DNA of 64,000 bases from Silene conica (Eukaryota; Streptophyta; Magnoliopsida; Caryophyllales; Caryophyllaceae). The notes under the pieces are model-generated. The model ran no database searches, was not told where the DNA came from, and saw only the letters and a list, made by a program, of their open reading frames with translations. The stretch covers positions 48,564,079 through 48,628,078 of the forward strand of contig CM055313.2 in NCBI GenBank assembly GCA_029255685.2. Reading direction: 5' to 3'. Position 1 is the stretch's first letter; every line of letters begins with the position of its first letter. Shown one piece after another: positions 44,504 through 57,398 of this stretch. A program made the translations under genes and the position numbers.

Positions 44504-47328
44504 TATAAAACCCCCCGCGAAAGCGGAAATATAAAACACACAAAGTACTAAAAATGCAGCGAATTTAAACTTTTTAAACATAAACAACATGCGAGAAGAA
44601 TTAAACTGAAATGGAAACTGAAAACTTATATAAACAAAATAGATAAGTATAATAGTTCTAAGTACGAAAACCGAAATAAATACAAAGCCTGTGATGGAAC
44701 ATCCCTACAGGCACCAAAAGATAACGGTATCAAAACTAAGAGTCTAGCTAATCGATAAACGTGTAAGTCATATGATGAAAGGATCATCACTCGCTAGCTC
44801 TCAAGTGAACCCCGATCCAACCTCCATGTAGCTACATACATGAAAACATGTACGCCACAATCAGTGGGGAGTGACTAGAGTTCTCCTAGCCACCTTTTGT
44901 AACGACACGTAACAAGTAAAGCAATACAGAATACTCCATCATATATAAACATGTGACGCATAAACATCTCATCAACTGTTCTCATACTATCATGCAATAC
45001 TAATGCACGACTCTCAACCAACTTCATAAACCGTTAGGAAGGAGAGCCGGTTTCCCTACTGGTTACCCAGTCGGGGGGTTTTTCAATCCAACTATTTATG
45101 AAACCGATTATAGAGTCATCCAATGCTTTGGATAAACAAACTATAAGTCAAGTATTATAATCATCAACTTCATCATGCATATCTGACACTGTGCCAATCT
45201 CAAGGCAAGCACATATAAACATCAATAAACACTAGCAATGGGTCCAGAGGTGAACTTAACACATATCCCACTACCAAACAATGTCGGGTCCAGAGGTAAA
45301 CTTAACACATATCACAACAAGCAATTCAAGTAAGGGTCCAGAGGTGAACTTAACACATATCCCTAATTATTCAATTCAAGAAAAGGGTCCAGAGGTGAAC
45401 TTAACACATATCCCTAATCACAATTCAGTAATGGGTCTAGAGGTGAGCTTAACACATATCCCACTACAAACAAATGTCGGGTCCAGATGTGAACTTAACA
45501 CACATCCCAACATACATCCAAAAGCAAAGGGCAAAGGGTCCAGAGGTGAGCTCAACACATATCCCAATGCTACAAACAAGTATTGGGTCCAGAGGTGAAC
45601 TTAACACATATCCCAATACACAGCTATCGCACAACGGGTCCAGAGGTGAGCTTAACACATATCCCGTGTATGACAGCCGATCACGTAATGGGCCCAGAGG
45701 TGAGCTTAACACATATCCCATCACGCGACATACAAAACACGTAGTGGGTCCAGAGGTGAACTTAACACATATCCCACCACGCGACATACAACTAAATCAT
45801 TAACATCCAAAGATAGAAACTAACCAAAAGCTCTAACTTCTTAAACCACTAAAAAACACTTAATTGACCCCGGGAACTAAGTTGAGGGAGAGCCGGTTTC
45901 CCTTTCGGTTACCCGACCGGGGGGTCTCTATCCTCACTCCATTCGGGAACCCAATATAGTGTCGCCCATCCCCCGGGGACCTCAAATACATATCAAAGAT
46001 GCAAGGAACGAGTTTCAATCAAAACCGATCAACCGATTAAAAGTTATGAACGAAATACGAATTGAAAACAAGCTACAGGGGTCCCCAGCCGGTCGGCAGG
46101 CAGCCAGTCGGCCGGCTGGCGATCCCTCTCAGCCTTCCTTCTTTTGAAACAAAGCAACAACAAAGGACTCCCAGCCGACCGGCAGGCGGCCGGTTTGCCG
46201 GCTGGGAACCCAATCCTATATTTTCAAAAATTTGCAAACACACCTACAAAGCACTCCCAGCCGGCTGGCAGGCGGCCGGTCTGCCGGCTGGGAACCCTAT
46301 TCCTATGTTCTCAATTTTACGCAAAAACAACAAATGACAATCCCAGCCGGTCGACCGGCTCAGAGAGCCTGTACGCAGAATTCGACTTTTACAATGATTT
46401 CAATTCATCGGCAAATCGATACCAAACTTCAAAATTCGCATCAACACAAGTTTACCCAGCATCTTATACATGCATATGAACCACAAACAAGCATAAATTT
46501 CATCAACAACCACATATTAAGATCACAACTTGTATTCGTCTTAACTTTGTGAAAACTGAAAATGAGCATATGAACATATGAAAACATCACAAAACTTCAA
46601 GTAAATCATGTGAAGAACATAACAAATGAATTCCTAACATATTACTAAACTTGTAAACCAACCACAACTCAGAAATCAGAAATTGAAAGCAAGAAGAACA
46701 TCAAAAGTGCTATTTTAACAAAAAGGCCGAGTTACTCGTAATCGTCACCTCAAAGGCAATCCGGCTCAAAGATCCTCCTCTAAGATGAAGCTATCCACTT
46801 CCGGGTCGTCTAAGCCCACACCTACAAGCACGAAAACTGAGATTACGGACTGACAACGGATTTTAGGAAAAACAGTCAGATTTTCGAAGTGAAGGATTTG
46901 AAAAACGAAAGTGATAGATGGCTTGCAAATTCGATGAGGATTCCGGAAATGTTATTATTACCTCGATTTGATGAACGGATGATGAAGAAATGAGCAAAAG
47001 AAGATTATTATTTAGGAGGTTTTGTAAGAATGAAAATGTCAGTATGTTTGTTTTGATGAAGGACAAGGTAATGTCGACAAAAGAGTTTTAAGGGGTTTAA
47101 GGGATTGTCCTTTCCGTTTTAAATGAAACGGTTTGGATACTTGAACGGGTTTTAAGTTGTGAACTTAAATTTACAAAGTTTGTATTCGTCTTAAGGACTT
47201 AAGGTTCTTAAGACGGATCCTATGAATTACTTTAAAATAAATTCACATTAAATATTAAAATATTATATTATCCCGTAAAAATAATTAAAACCTTTAAAAT
47301 ATAATTCATGAAAAAGCGGGCTGTTACA
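44504..47328 (-). repeat. E10 3' LTR
   Basis: The LTR is about 2.8 kb. It begins (minus strand, 47328) TGTAACAGCCCGC and ends at 44504 next to ATAAG. It includes a stem-loop array (45235-45785), boundary modules near 45040-45085 and 45885-45935, and GC hairpins at 46083-46355. Confidence 0.88.
45235..45785 (-). repeat. Stem-loop array in E10 3' LTR, about 11 units
   Basis: On the plus strand the core tccagaggtgaacttaacac + atat recurs at about 50-bp steps between arms that differ but pair. Examples are GTATTGGG/CCCAATAC (45580-45587 and 45612-45619), CGTAATGGG/CCCATCACG and CGTAGTGGG/CCCACCACG near 45690-45780. The sense-strand core is the E8 core diverged. Open frames of about 105 codons across it are by-products of the repeat. 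Confidence 0.88.
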
Positions 47329-49367
47329 ATCACCCAATTTCCAAAAAGTTTCGTCCTCGAAACTCGAAGGTAGAAGTAAGTACAAAAACAACTCTAACGT
47401 TCAAAATATATCAAGCAGGTTATGATAACCCAAAACTTTATCTTGCAAAAAATGTTTCAGGTGACAAAAGATTTCAAGGCCCAAGTCTTGTCAATGGACA
47501 TTGGGATTCTTGTTACGTATTCAAGAGTCCATCATTCCAAATCTGAGACAAGTCCCAAAACTAAATAAGTCAAAATTCTAAATTTAGGTCGATTCGGTGT
47601 TGATGAGCATAGTACGTGTTATCAGACGTCTCCAATAACACGTTCTAGTGGCAATCAACGCTGAAGTCTGCCAAATTGTAAAATGTCCTGTTCTTCAAAA
47701 TCAAGTTTTCTTCCAAACTAACCTTTATTTCTCAAATTTCTGAAGAGTAAAATTGCAACAATGACGAAAAGTTATTTCTAACGGAAGAGGAAACAGATTT
47801 CAATTTCTCAAAACAATTAAGCTTTTTCCATAAACAAAGGGTTTAAAGTCAATAATTCGGGAACAAGTTTCAAAACAGACGTTTGAGAGCGCGGAAACGG
47901 TCGCAGAGCTATTTTCAACACGAAGAATTAGGGGTTTCAAGTCTCGCGGCTGTAAGAACACGAAAAGGAGGGTTGAAGGAACGGAACAATCAAGTCGAAG
48001 GTTAAAGAAGACGGTAACCTTTGCCAAACATGGGTACACTAACCGCTCAATCCATAATCAAAACATCGTTACAACGATTTCTAGTATATCCCAAAAAGGC
48101 GATTTCAGTAATCCTCGATGCTCACAATGGGTTCACCGTTCCTCTTACCCTTCTCTCGTCCATGAAACAAGGTCTTCCTCCACAAGAAGGTTTGCCCGAC
48201 TCTCATTCAGTTTACACAAAACTCTGTCAGGTCAAGGTTAAGGGTCTCTTACGCAAGATGGAAGCCTAATACACATACCTCAGACCAAGGTTCACGCACT
48301 ACCAAACTCTAAATCTGAATTCTATTACCAAAACATCAAACTCTGAAGTTAGAACACCACACTTTCCACACTATGGCTTTTCTCCATCAGGCAGGCCATG
48401 ACCAAAATTACCTATATCCTTTAGTCCTACGTAGTTCAATTACACCAAATTCATCCTATGGGGGGTACTTCAAATTTCTAAGTTCTCCAAGGTCATCTAT
48501 TACCCTAAAACGAACATTCCAAGGTAAGGTCTCACTAAGGTAACGACTTCCAAGTCAAGCGCATCTATGACCGGTTCTCACGACTAGTTCCACAGAACGA
48601 TTCAGATCTCAAGGTTCCTCAAAGTCTAGAGCAACATTATTCCTTCGGTGATTTATTCCTCAAAAGTTTAGATAACCCATCTGAGATAGGTTCCAAATGG
48701 CAATTCAACCAAACCCTCAGTCTACTCAACTCGTGTGACATATCTACTACACTTGTATCACGGTCCACAATTAACCATACTCAAATCAACGCGTTTCTGG
48801 ACTTACATCTCTCATTGAATCATTCATCCTCAAACTGGTGATGTATCCTAAATTTTCCTTTAAGTCTTTCATTAGATAAAGCTAAGGTCCATTAAGTAAC
48901 TTATGCTTAACCACTCAGTCAATTCCACAAATTCTTGTAACTATTCCAACGTTCTCACACCGTTACTAACAACTCTCGTTCCTCAAGTTCAAACAGCATT
49001 AACTTACCTCATTCACTCATCGTACAACATCAGTACTTTAAGCATATTCCTCGAAATTAATCTTTACTCTAAGTTCCTCTAGGTCCTCAAATGGATATTC
49101 CAAACTCACGATTATCCATGACTCAGCTAGATTCTCACACCTAAGTTCCATTAAAAGCCGTGTATAACACTCTACCTAGCACAATTATCTTATCATTCAC
49201 TTACTCTTCAAATTAGTAACATAACAACACTGGGGTTACCCGATATATATTCAGTAAGCTCCTTAGGTTTCTTCTCAATTAACAACAACACTCTCCTATT
49301 CACGGTCTACAACTAACCTCAAGAAATTTCCAAATCTGTCTATAGGTAGGTTACCGCGCAAGGTGTC
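47329..49367 (-). other. E10 interior without coding sequence
   Basis: About 2 kb lie between gag and the 3' LTR. Directly beside the LTR the minus strand has the text GAGGACGAAACTTTTTGG, as is usual near chromovirus 3' ends. I see no protease, RT, RNase H or integrase motif and no frame above about 80 codons. Confidence 0.7.
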
Positions 49368-50559
49368 TCAGAGAAGCAAGTTATCAGATTGAGTATAAGG
49401 GAAATGAAGATAGATTCCAAAGAAGATTAACAGGAATCTAAGGGAAGAGACTAAGATCTTAACGGCTACGAGTACATCAACCATAAATAAGATGGTAGGT
49501 ATGAACATACCAGTAGGCGGGTCAGGGTGAACTCCAGTCTGAGCCTGAAGCTGAACAGCTCTAGCTCCACTGGTCTCAGCCTCTGGGTCAATAGTGATAG
49601 CTCTGTCACTAGCTACATCCTTCTCGGGGCACTCGATGGAGCGATGCCCTAGCTTCTTGCAGGAGTAGCACTGGTGAGGGTTGCCATGGCAGTCAAGTCC
49701 AAGGTGAAGATCCTCACGGCACTTGAAGCACTTTAGGGGAACGTCCGATGGAAGGTTCATGTCTCGGGCTTGAGAAGTCTTGGCTCTCTGGGACTTCTTG
49801 TTCTTATGGGGACGCTTCCTTTTTCCAAGAGGAGAGGAGGCAAGAGGGCTAAGAGGTCTCCCGCTTCGGCATCTATGCAAAGGCGGTGGAGGAGGAAAGA
49901 AGGCTCTAGCTTCTTCACAATAGATCTGGTAAGGGTCCTCCGCTCGCAAGACACCGTAGTAACTCTGGAAGTAAGAAGTCGGGTCACCACTGGCTACACT
50001 CCTAGTCTCAGCATTAAGCTTGCTCCGAAACAGGTAAGCTTTGTCTTCCTCTCTCTCAACTAGCTGTAGGACAAAGTGGATTAGCTTCTCAAATCGATTG
50101 GTGAAAGCTTGAACAGAAAGGGTTCCTTGGCGAAGGTTCATGAACTCGGTCATCTTATCTTGGCGGATGTCCCTATGGTAAAACCTCATGCCAAGAAGAG
50201 TCTTGAAACGACTCCAAGTGAAAGTAGGTTCACGAGTAGCAGGAGTACTGATCGTCAACCACCAACTCCTAGCCTCATGAACTAAGAACTGAGATGCTAC
50301 TCGGGTCGAACGCCATAAATCATGAAGTTCCTTTCCATGTCAAAGAACCAAGCGGTGAGGGTCGCAGCACTGGTCTCTCCGTCGAATGTCTTAGCTGCAT
50401 TCCTCCACATCTGGGTGATAATCCAGCCAATCCTCCAGGTTGGTTACTTCCCGAGGTCTGAAATGAAGAAGAAGGCATAGACGACCTAGATATGCAATCC
50501 TGAAGAGTTTGAATGAGGGCTTGCGTCTCCGCATTCTCATCATTGGTTGGCTCTGTCAT
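49368..50559 (-). pseudogene. E10 gag, chromovirus type, broken
   Basis: The minus strand starts MTEPTNDENAETQALIQTLQ. It includes capsid-like text (FYHRDIRQDKMTEFMNLRQG, VQAFTNRFEKL) and a basic stretch. At its C-terminal end is CX2CX4-type zinc knuckle text (CYSCKKLGHRSIEC near 49680-49630), preceded by a second cysteine cluster with an altered pattern (CFKCREDLHLGLDC). By family it is the particle protein that binds element RNA. No pol frame follows. Confidence 0.85.
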
Positions 50560-50720
50560 TCTTCAATCGTAAGAGAGTAAACCGTCAGACGTATTCCTAA
50601 CAAGGCACAAACAGACTACAATATAAATCCTTAAATCTACCCCATCTCGCTCTCATTCATTATTTGTTTATTTGGTCAAGTTAAGGATGGGGGTCACATG
50701 AGTGCGTCGGGGGCAATAAT

Positions 50721-50732
50721 GCTCTGATACCA
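50721..50732 (-). promoter_or_regulatory. E10 primer-binding site (tRNA-Met type)
   Basis: The minus strand reads TGGTATCAGAGC, two bases inside the 5' LTR. Confidence 0.88.
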
Positions 50733-50734
50733 AC

Positions 50735-53115
50735 TGTAAAACCCCTCGCGAAAGCGGAAATATAAAACACACAAAGTACTAAAAATGCAGCGGAATTTAA
50801 ACTTTTTAAACATAAACAACAAGCGAGAAGAATTAAACTGAAATGGAAACCGAAAACTTATATAAACAAAATAGATAAGTATAATAGTTCTAAGTACGAA
50901 AACCGAAATAAATACAAAGCCTGGGATGGAACATCCCTACAGGCACCAAAAGATAACGGTATCAAAACTAAGAGTCTAGCTAATCAATAAACATGTAAGT
51001 CATATGATGAAAGGATCATCACTCGCTAGCTCTCAAGTGAACCCCGATCCAACCTCCATTTACCTACATACATGAAAACATGTACGCCACAATCAGTGGG
51101 GAGTGACTAGAGTTCTCCTAGCCACCTTTTGTAACGACACGTAACAAGTAAAGCAATACAGAATACTCCATCATATATAAACATGTGAAGCATAAACATC
51201 TCATCAACTGTTCTCATACTATCATGCAATACTAATGCACGAGGATTGGGTCCAGAGGTGAGCTCAACACATATCCCAATGCTACAAACAAGTATTGGGT
51301 CCAGAGGTGAACTTAACACATATCCCAATACACAGCTATCGCACATCGGGTCCAGAGGTGAGCTTAACACATATCCCGTGTACGACAACCGATCAGGTGT
51401 CAGGTCCAGAGGTGAGCTTAACACATATCCTGACACGCCACAAACAAAACACGTAATGGGTCCAGAGATGAGCTTAACACATATCCCATCACGCGACATA
51501 CAAAACACGTAGTGGGTCCAGAGGTGAACTTAACACATATCCCACCACGCGACATACAACTCAATCATTAACATCCAAAGATAGAAACTAACCTATAGCT
51601 CTAACTTCTTAAACCACTAAACAACACTTAATTGACCCCGGGAACTAAGTTGAGGGAGAGCTGGTTTCCCTTTCGGTTACCCGACCGGGGGGTCTCTATC
51701 CTCACTCCATTCCGGAACCCAATATAGTGTCGCCCATCCCCCGGGGACCTCAAATACATATCAAAGATGCAAGGAACGAGTTTCAATCAAAACCGATCAA
51801 CCGATTAATAGTTATGAACGAAATACGAATTGAAAACAAGCTACAGGGGTCCCCAGCCGGTCGGCAGGCAGCCGGTCGGCCGGCTGGCGATCGCTCTCAG
51901 CCTTCCTTCTTTTGAAATATAACAACAACAAAGGACTCCCAGCCGGCTGGCAGGCGGCCGGTCTGCCGGCTGGGAACCCAATCCTATATTTTCAAAAATT
52001 TGCAAACACACCTACAAAGCACTCCCAGCCGGCTGGCAGGTGGCCGGTCTGCCGGCTGGGAACCCTATTCCTATGTTCGCAAGTTTAGGCAAAAACAACA
52101 AATGATACTCCTAGCCGGTCGACCGGCGGCCGGTCGGTCGACCGGCTCAGAGAGCCTGTACGCAAAATTCGACTTTTACAGTGATTTCAATTCATCGACA
52201 AATCGATACCAAACTTCAAAATTCGCATCAACACAAGTTTACCCAGCATCTTATACATACATATGAACCACAAACAAGCATAAAATTCATCAACAACCAC
52301 ATATTAAGATCACAACTTGTATTCGTCTTAACTTTGTGAAAACTGAAAATGAGACTATGAACATATGAAAACATCACAAAACTTCAAGTAAATCATGTGA
52401 AGAACATAACAAACGAATTCCTAACATATTACTAAACTTGTAAACCAACCACAACTCAGAAATCAGAAATTGAAAGCAAGAACAACATCAAAAGTGCTAT
52501 TTTAACAAAAAGGCCGAGTTACTCGTAATCGTCACCTCAAAGGCAATCCGGCTCAAAGATCCTCCTCTAAGATGAAGCTATCCACTTCCGGGTCGTCTAA
52601 GCCCACACCTACAAGCACGAAAACCGAGATTACGGACTGAAAACGGATTTTAGGAAAAACAGTCAGATTTTCGAAGTGAAGGATTTGAAAAACGAAAGTG
52701 ATAGATGGCTTGCAAATTCGATGAGGATTCCGGAAATGTTATTATTACCTCGATTTGATGAACGGATGATGATGAAATGAGCAAAAGAAGATAATTATTT
52801 AGGAGGTTTTGTAAGAATGAAAATGTCAGTATGTTTGTTTTGATGAAGGACAAGGAAATGTCGACAAAAGGGTTTTAAGGGGTTTAAGGGATTGTCCTTT
52901 CCGTTTTAAATGAAACGGTTTGGATACTTGAACGGGTTTTAAGTTGTGAACTTAAATTTACCAAGTTTTTATTCGTCTTAAGGACTTAAGGTTCTTAAGA
53001 CGGATCCTATGAATTACTTTAAAATAAATTCACATTAAATATTAAAATATTATTTTATCCCGTAAAAATAATTAAAACCTTTAAAATATAATTCACGAAA
53101 AAGCGGGTTGTTACA
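50735..53115 (-). repeat. E10 5' LTR
   Basis: The LTR is about 2.4 kb, from TGTAACAACCCGC at 53115 (minus) to GAGGGGTTTTACA at 50735. It has the same layout as the 3' LTR with a shorter stem-loop array (51243-51550) and GC hairpins at 51850-52150. Confidence 0.88.
51243..51550 (-). repeat. Stem-loop array in E10 5' LTR, about 6 units
   Basis: The array has the same core as 45235-45785. One unit has the perfect and unique arms GTGTCAGG/CCTGACAC (51397-51404 and 51429-51436) around a 24-base core, which no unit in the other LTR has. Confidence 0.88.
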
Positions 53116-53120
53116 ATAAG
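53116..53120. repeat. Target-site duplication of E10, right copy
   Basis: ATAAG is identical to 44499-44503. Copia LTR sequence continues directly after it. Confidence 0.9.
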
Positions 53121-53481
53121 TTAATAAAAACATGAAAATGAATAACAACCTTGGGTCCTTGCTTGAATTGGCCTAAGAACAGGAATTAAAGTAAATTCCC
53201 TCCTATAACTTGCACCCAAGACTTTGTTTAAGATGATGTCGCATGTGCTAGAAAGGCTCTCCAATTGCCTTCCAATATGGGGAGTGTTTTGAGAGGTTTT
53301 AGATGTGAGATCTAGGTTTTGGGAAAAAGGCAGTTCTCAAAACCCTAATTTTCTTGAGATGTGTTTTATCAGTAAAACAATCAAAGAAGCAGTAACCTGA
53401 CAAAAGGAGAAGTCTTCTCCTTTTGTATTAGTTTCGGCCGACCGACCCATTAGGGTAAGAGTGGGCTTTCCACTCTTACCT
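53121..53481 (-). repeat. Inverted copia LTR, inner part, joined to E11
   Basis: This is the reverse complement of E5 LTR R-U5 text (for example minus-strand CTTGGGTGCAAGTTATAGGA near 53200). It ends at the hairpin arm CCACTCTTACC (53470-53480) and then changes within a few bases to plus-strand copia gag. It is an LTR piece pointing the opposite way to the element it abuts. Confidence 0.82.
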
Positions 53482-56400
53482 CAGACTGGGAGGCAGCACT
53501 ACGGAATGCTGCCATTGCTGACGGAAAGCTTAAGTATTTAACTGAGCCAATTCCGGCACACCCAGGAACTGGAGCTAGAGCTAACGATGTTCGCGCTCAT
53601 AGCGACTTCGTCATGGAAGCGGGTGCGATAAAGAACGTACTCATCTATGCAATGGAATCCAATTTGCAAAGACGCTTCATAACCCATGGTGCAAACAAGA
53701 TTTTCACCACGCTCACTAACGAATTCTCAAAGGCTCCGAGAATCGTTTCTTATGAGCATACCTGTCGCTTCTTTGAGGCGAAACTCCAGAAGGGCCAAGC
53801 TGTTAGCCCACATATTCTTCACATGATTGAGAATATCGAGAAACTGGAGGCCCTAAACTGCAATATCAGTGAGAACATAATCGTTGATCGAATGCTTCAT
53901 TCACTTCATGATGGGTTCGCCCTCTTTAGGGCCAACTATTATATGAATGACATGAAGAAGACTCCTCATGAGCTCCACTCCCTTCTCGTACAGACTGAGA
54001 AGGATCTGAAATTAAGTGGGAGCGTGAAGCAAGATGTTCTCATGATCTCCAGTAAGGGTAAGGGTAAGGGGAAGGCTACAGCTCAGGGCGACCTAGCAGT
54101 AGGTAAGCCCAGGTTCAAGAAACCAGGATTTGCTAAGAGTGGGCCAGGTGAGTCGAGCAACTCACAGGGCAAGATAAAGAGCAAGGATACAAGCATGGAA
54201 TGTCACCATTGCCACAAGACTGGGCATTGGAGGCGCTCATGCCCCGTGTATCGCGAGGACATTAAGGCAGGCCGTGTTACTCCTGTTGGTATGTCTTCTT
54301 CTTCTTTTATTCACATGATTGAGATTAACCATGCAAGTTGCGGAACTTGGGTACTTGATACTGGTTGTGGTTCTCATCTATGTAATCATGTGCAGGGCCT
54401 CCGAAACCAAGAACCCCTAATCAAGGGTGAGGTGGACCTGCGAGTCGGGAATGGAGCACGCGTTGCTGCAGTCTCGAAGGGAACATACGTGATCCAGCTT
54501 CCAAGTGGATTTGAGTTATTTTTATATAACTGTTATTATGTTCCTAGTTTATCCAAAAACATTATTTCAGTTTCTGCACTTGACAAACTCGGCTTTTCAT
54601 TTGTAATAGAGAATAATAGCTGTATTTTGTCCTTACACAATATGATATATGGCAAGGCAGTTTCCATGAATGGAATTTATGTTTTAGATCAAACTACCGA
54701 GATATTACATGTGAATAATAAAAGATTAAAGGTAGGTGACAAAGATCAAACTTACCTATGGCATTGTCGTATGGGACACATAAATGAGAAACGCGTAAAA
54801 CAGCTCATACAGAATGGAGCTATATCGCCCTTTGATTTCGAATCATATGGCACGTGTGAATCATGTCTCATCGGTAAGATGACTCGTATTTCCTTCAAAG
54901 GTGTTGGAATGCGCGCTGCCGACCTATTAGGACTCATACATACGGACGTATGTGGCCCTATGTCGATCAACGCACGAGAAGGCTATAGGTATTTCATCAC
55001 TTTCACGGACGGTTTAAGTAGATATGGCTATGTCTATTTAATGAAGCATAAAAGTGAATCCTTTGACAAGTTCAAAGAATACCAGAATCGGGTACAGAAC
55101 CAGCTGGGTAGAAAGATTAAAGCACTACGTTCAGATCGTGGTGGTGAGTATCTTTCACACGAGTTTGATCAACACCTTAAAGACTGTGGAATCGTGCTAC
55201 AGTTAACTCCACCTGGAACACCACAATTAAATGGTGTGTCCGAACGGAGAAATTGAACTCTACTCGATATGGTTCGATCCATGATGAGTCACACCGTTGT
55301 GCCTGATTCATTATGGGGCTATGCTCTTTTGTCAGCCACTCTAATACTTAACCGAAGTCCGTCTAAAGCTGTTGACAAGACTCCATACGAATTATGGAAG
55401 GGAACGGTCCCTAACTTGTCCTTTTTTCGGGTTTGGGGCTGCGAGGCTTATGTCAAGTGGAGACACGAGGATAAGCTCGGCCCGCGATCGGTCAAGACAT
55501 ACTTTATAGGATATCCAAAGGGAACTTTTGGTCATTACTTCTACTCGCCTACCGAACAACGTGTTTTTGTTGCGGCTAGTGCGACGTTCTTAGAGAAAGA
55601 ATTTCTCGAGAACAAGTCGAGTAATAGAACCTTCGAGTTATCGGAGGTTCAAGAACCAACTACCGAGCAACCATTGGAGGAAACAGTTCCTTCAACCGAG
55701 GCTGCGGTAGATATCCCTGAGGAACCTAGGAGGTCGGGAAGAGTCTCTATTCCACCGGACAGATACATTGGTATGGTCGAGGAACATGATACAGATGACG
55801 TCTTACTCCTAGAGGGTAATGAACCCAAAACCTATAAAGGTGCCATGACTAGTTCTGACTCAAAGCTATGGCTAGAAGCCATGCAATCCGAGATGGACTC
55901 CATGTGTGAGAACAACGTATGGGATCTTGTGGACCTACCTGCAAAGGTACGTCCCCTTCAATGCAAATGACTTTACAAGATAAAGCATGCCGTGGAAGGA
56001 CAACAAGATATCCACAAGGCTAGACTAGTTGCTAAAGGTTTCACTCAAGTGCCAGGCTTGCATTATGATGAGATCTTTGCACCCGTAGTCATGCTACGTT
56101 CCATTCGGATTATCTTAGTGATCGCCGCATTTCATGATTATGAAATATGGCAAATGGATGTTAAAACCGCCTTCTTAAACGGTTATTTGGAGGAAGAGTT
56201 GTACATGGTACAACCCGAGGGTTTTATCGATCCAGCACATCCTAAGAAAGTTTGCAAGCTTAAGCGTTCCATCTATGGACTTAAGCAAGCATCGCGGAGA
56301 TGGAATCATCGCTTCGACCAAGTGATAAAAGAGAATGGGTTCATTCGATCAGTCGAGGAACCATGTCTCTATATCAAGTCGAGTGGGAGCAAGATTGTAT

Positions 56401-57398
56401 TCCTAGTACTGTATGTCGATGACATACTCTTGATTGGGAATGACATACCTCTCTTATCTTCGGTTAAAGCATGGTTGAAAAACCATTTCCAGATGAAAGA
56501 TCTGGGAGAGGCACAAAGAATTTTGGGCATCCGTATCTACAGGGATAGATCACGACGGATGTTGTCTCTCAGTCAGGAGTCTTATATAGAGAAGATTCTG
56601 GAGAGATTCAGCATGACGAACTCCAAGAAGGGGTTCCTTCCTATGACTCCTGGGCTTCACTTGAGCAAGACTCAAGAAGCTAAGTCACTGGAAGAGAAAG
56701 AGCGCATGAGTCGGATTCCTTATGCTTCGGCAATAAGATCGATCATGTATGCCATGATATGCACACGTCCTGACGTTGCATATGCATTGAGTATGACAAG
56801 TCGATTCCAAGCTCATCCAGGTGAACAACACTGGATGGCCGTGAAAAACATTCTTAAGTACCTACGGAGGACTAAAGATTGGGGATTGACTTACGGAGGC
56901 GACTCGACGCTCTGCGCCACGGGTTACGCAGATGCTAGCTTCCAAACGGATCGAGATGACTCGAAATCTCAGTCTGGATTCGTTTTTACTCTTAATGGCG
57001 CTGCTGTCAGCTGGAAAAGTTCTAAACAGAGTGTTACAGCAGATTCTACGACTGAGTCCGAGTACTATGCCGCCTCGGAAGCAGCTAAGGAAGCAATATG
57101 GATGCGTCAATTCTTACAAGGACTATCTGTAGTGCCTAGTTCGAATGACCCAATCACCGTCTATTGTGACAATAGCGGTGCCATCTTCCAAGCTAAGGAG
57201 CATAAGTCTAGCAGCAAGGCTAGACATGTACAACGGAAAGCTCATCTAATCAGAGATTACGTGGAGCAAAAGGATATTTTCATTGATAAGATCGCTACGG
57301 ATGACAACATAGCTGATCCTCTCACAAAAGCATTACCACGTGATAAGCATGAAGGGCACATTCATTCCATGGGAATTGGATGTGTTCCTAAGTTGTAG
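53482..57398 (+). pseudogene. E11 gag-pol region, Ty1/copia, broken
   Basis: Domains in order: gag (UBN2-like text MESNLQRRF, FEAKLQKGQAVSPHILHMIE) with a CCHC knuckle at about 54200-54242, and protease (DTGCGSHLC near 54355). Integrase zinc part and core cover about 54760-55260 (GHINEKRVKQL, CESCLIGKM, HTDVCGPM, TFTDGLSRYGYVYLMK). RT covers about 55990-56520 (WQMDVKTAFLNGYLEEELYM, LYVDDILLIGND). RNase H covers about 56880-57390 (YADASFQTDRDD, TESEYYAASEAAKEAIWM, LTKALPR). The gag start is absent. A few lesions break the rest. Confidence 0.9.

Larger units (their letters stand above)
44504..53115 (-). mobile_element. E10: chromovirus-like LTR element with gag only
   Basis: This 8.6-kb minus-strand element has LTRs 50735-53115 (5') and 44504-47328 (3'). 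A tRNA-Met-type primer site is at 50721-50732 and gag at 49368-50559. About 2 kb of non-coding interior follows, where pol would be expected. ATAAG at 44499-44503 and 53116-53120 is a perfect target duplication inside a copia LTR. LTR ends match E8. It is broken in gag (at least one lesion) and has no pol, so it could only have moved with help from a relative (inference, TR-GAG-like). The LTRs are very similar outside the arrays, pointing to a recent insertion. Confidence 0.88.

Noticed and set aside
45281-45803. Repetitive frames of 105-109 codons (GPEVNLTHIP-type repeats) as a repeat protein
   Set aside because: They are translations of the stem-loop array. Units differ in length and frame, and the same array reads in other frames in E8 and in the other E10 LTR.
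46062-46552. Frames with PAGRQAAGRPAGD-type repeats
   Set aside because: They are translations of the GC-rich hairpins in the E10 LTR and recur in several frames.
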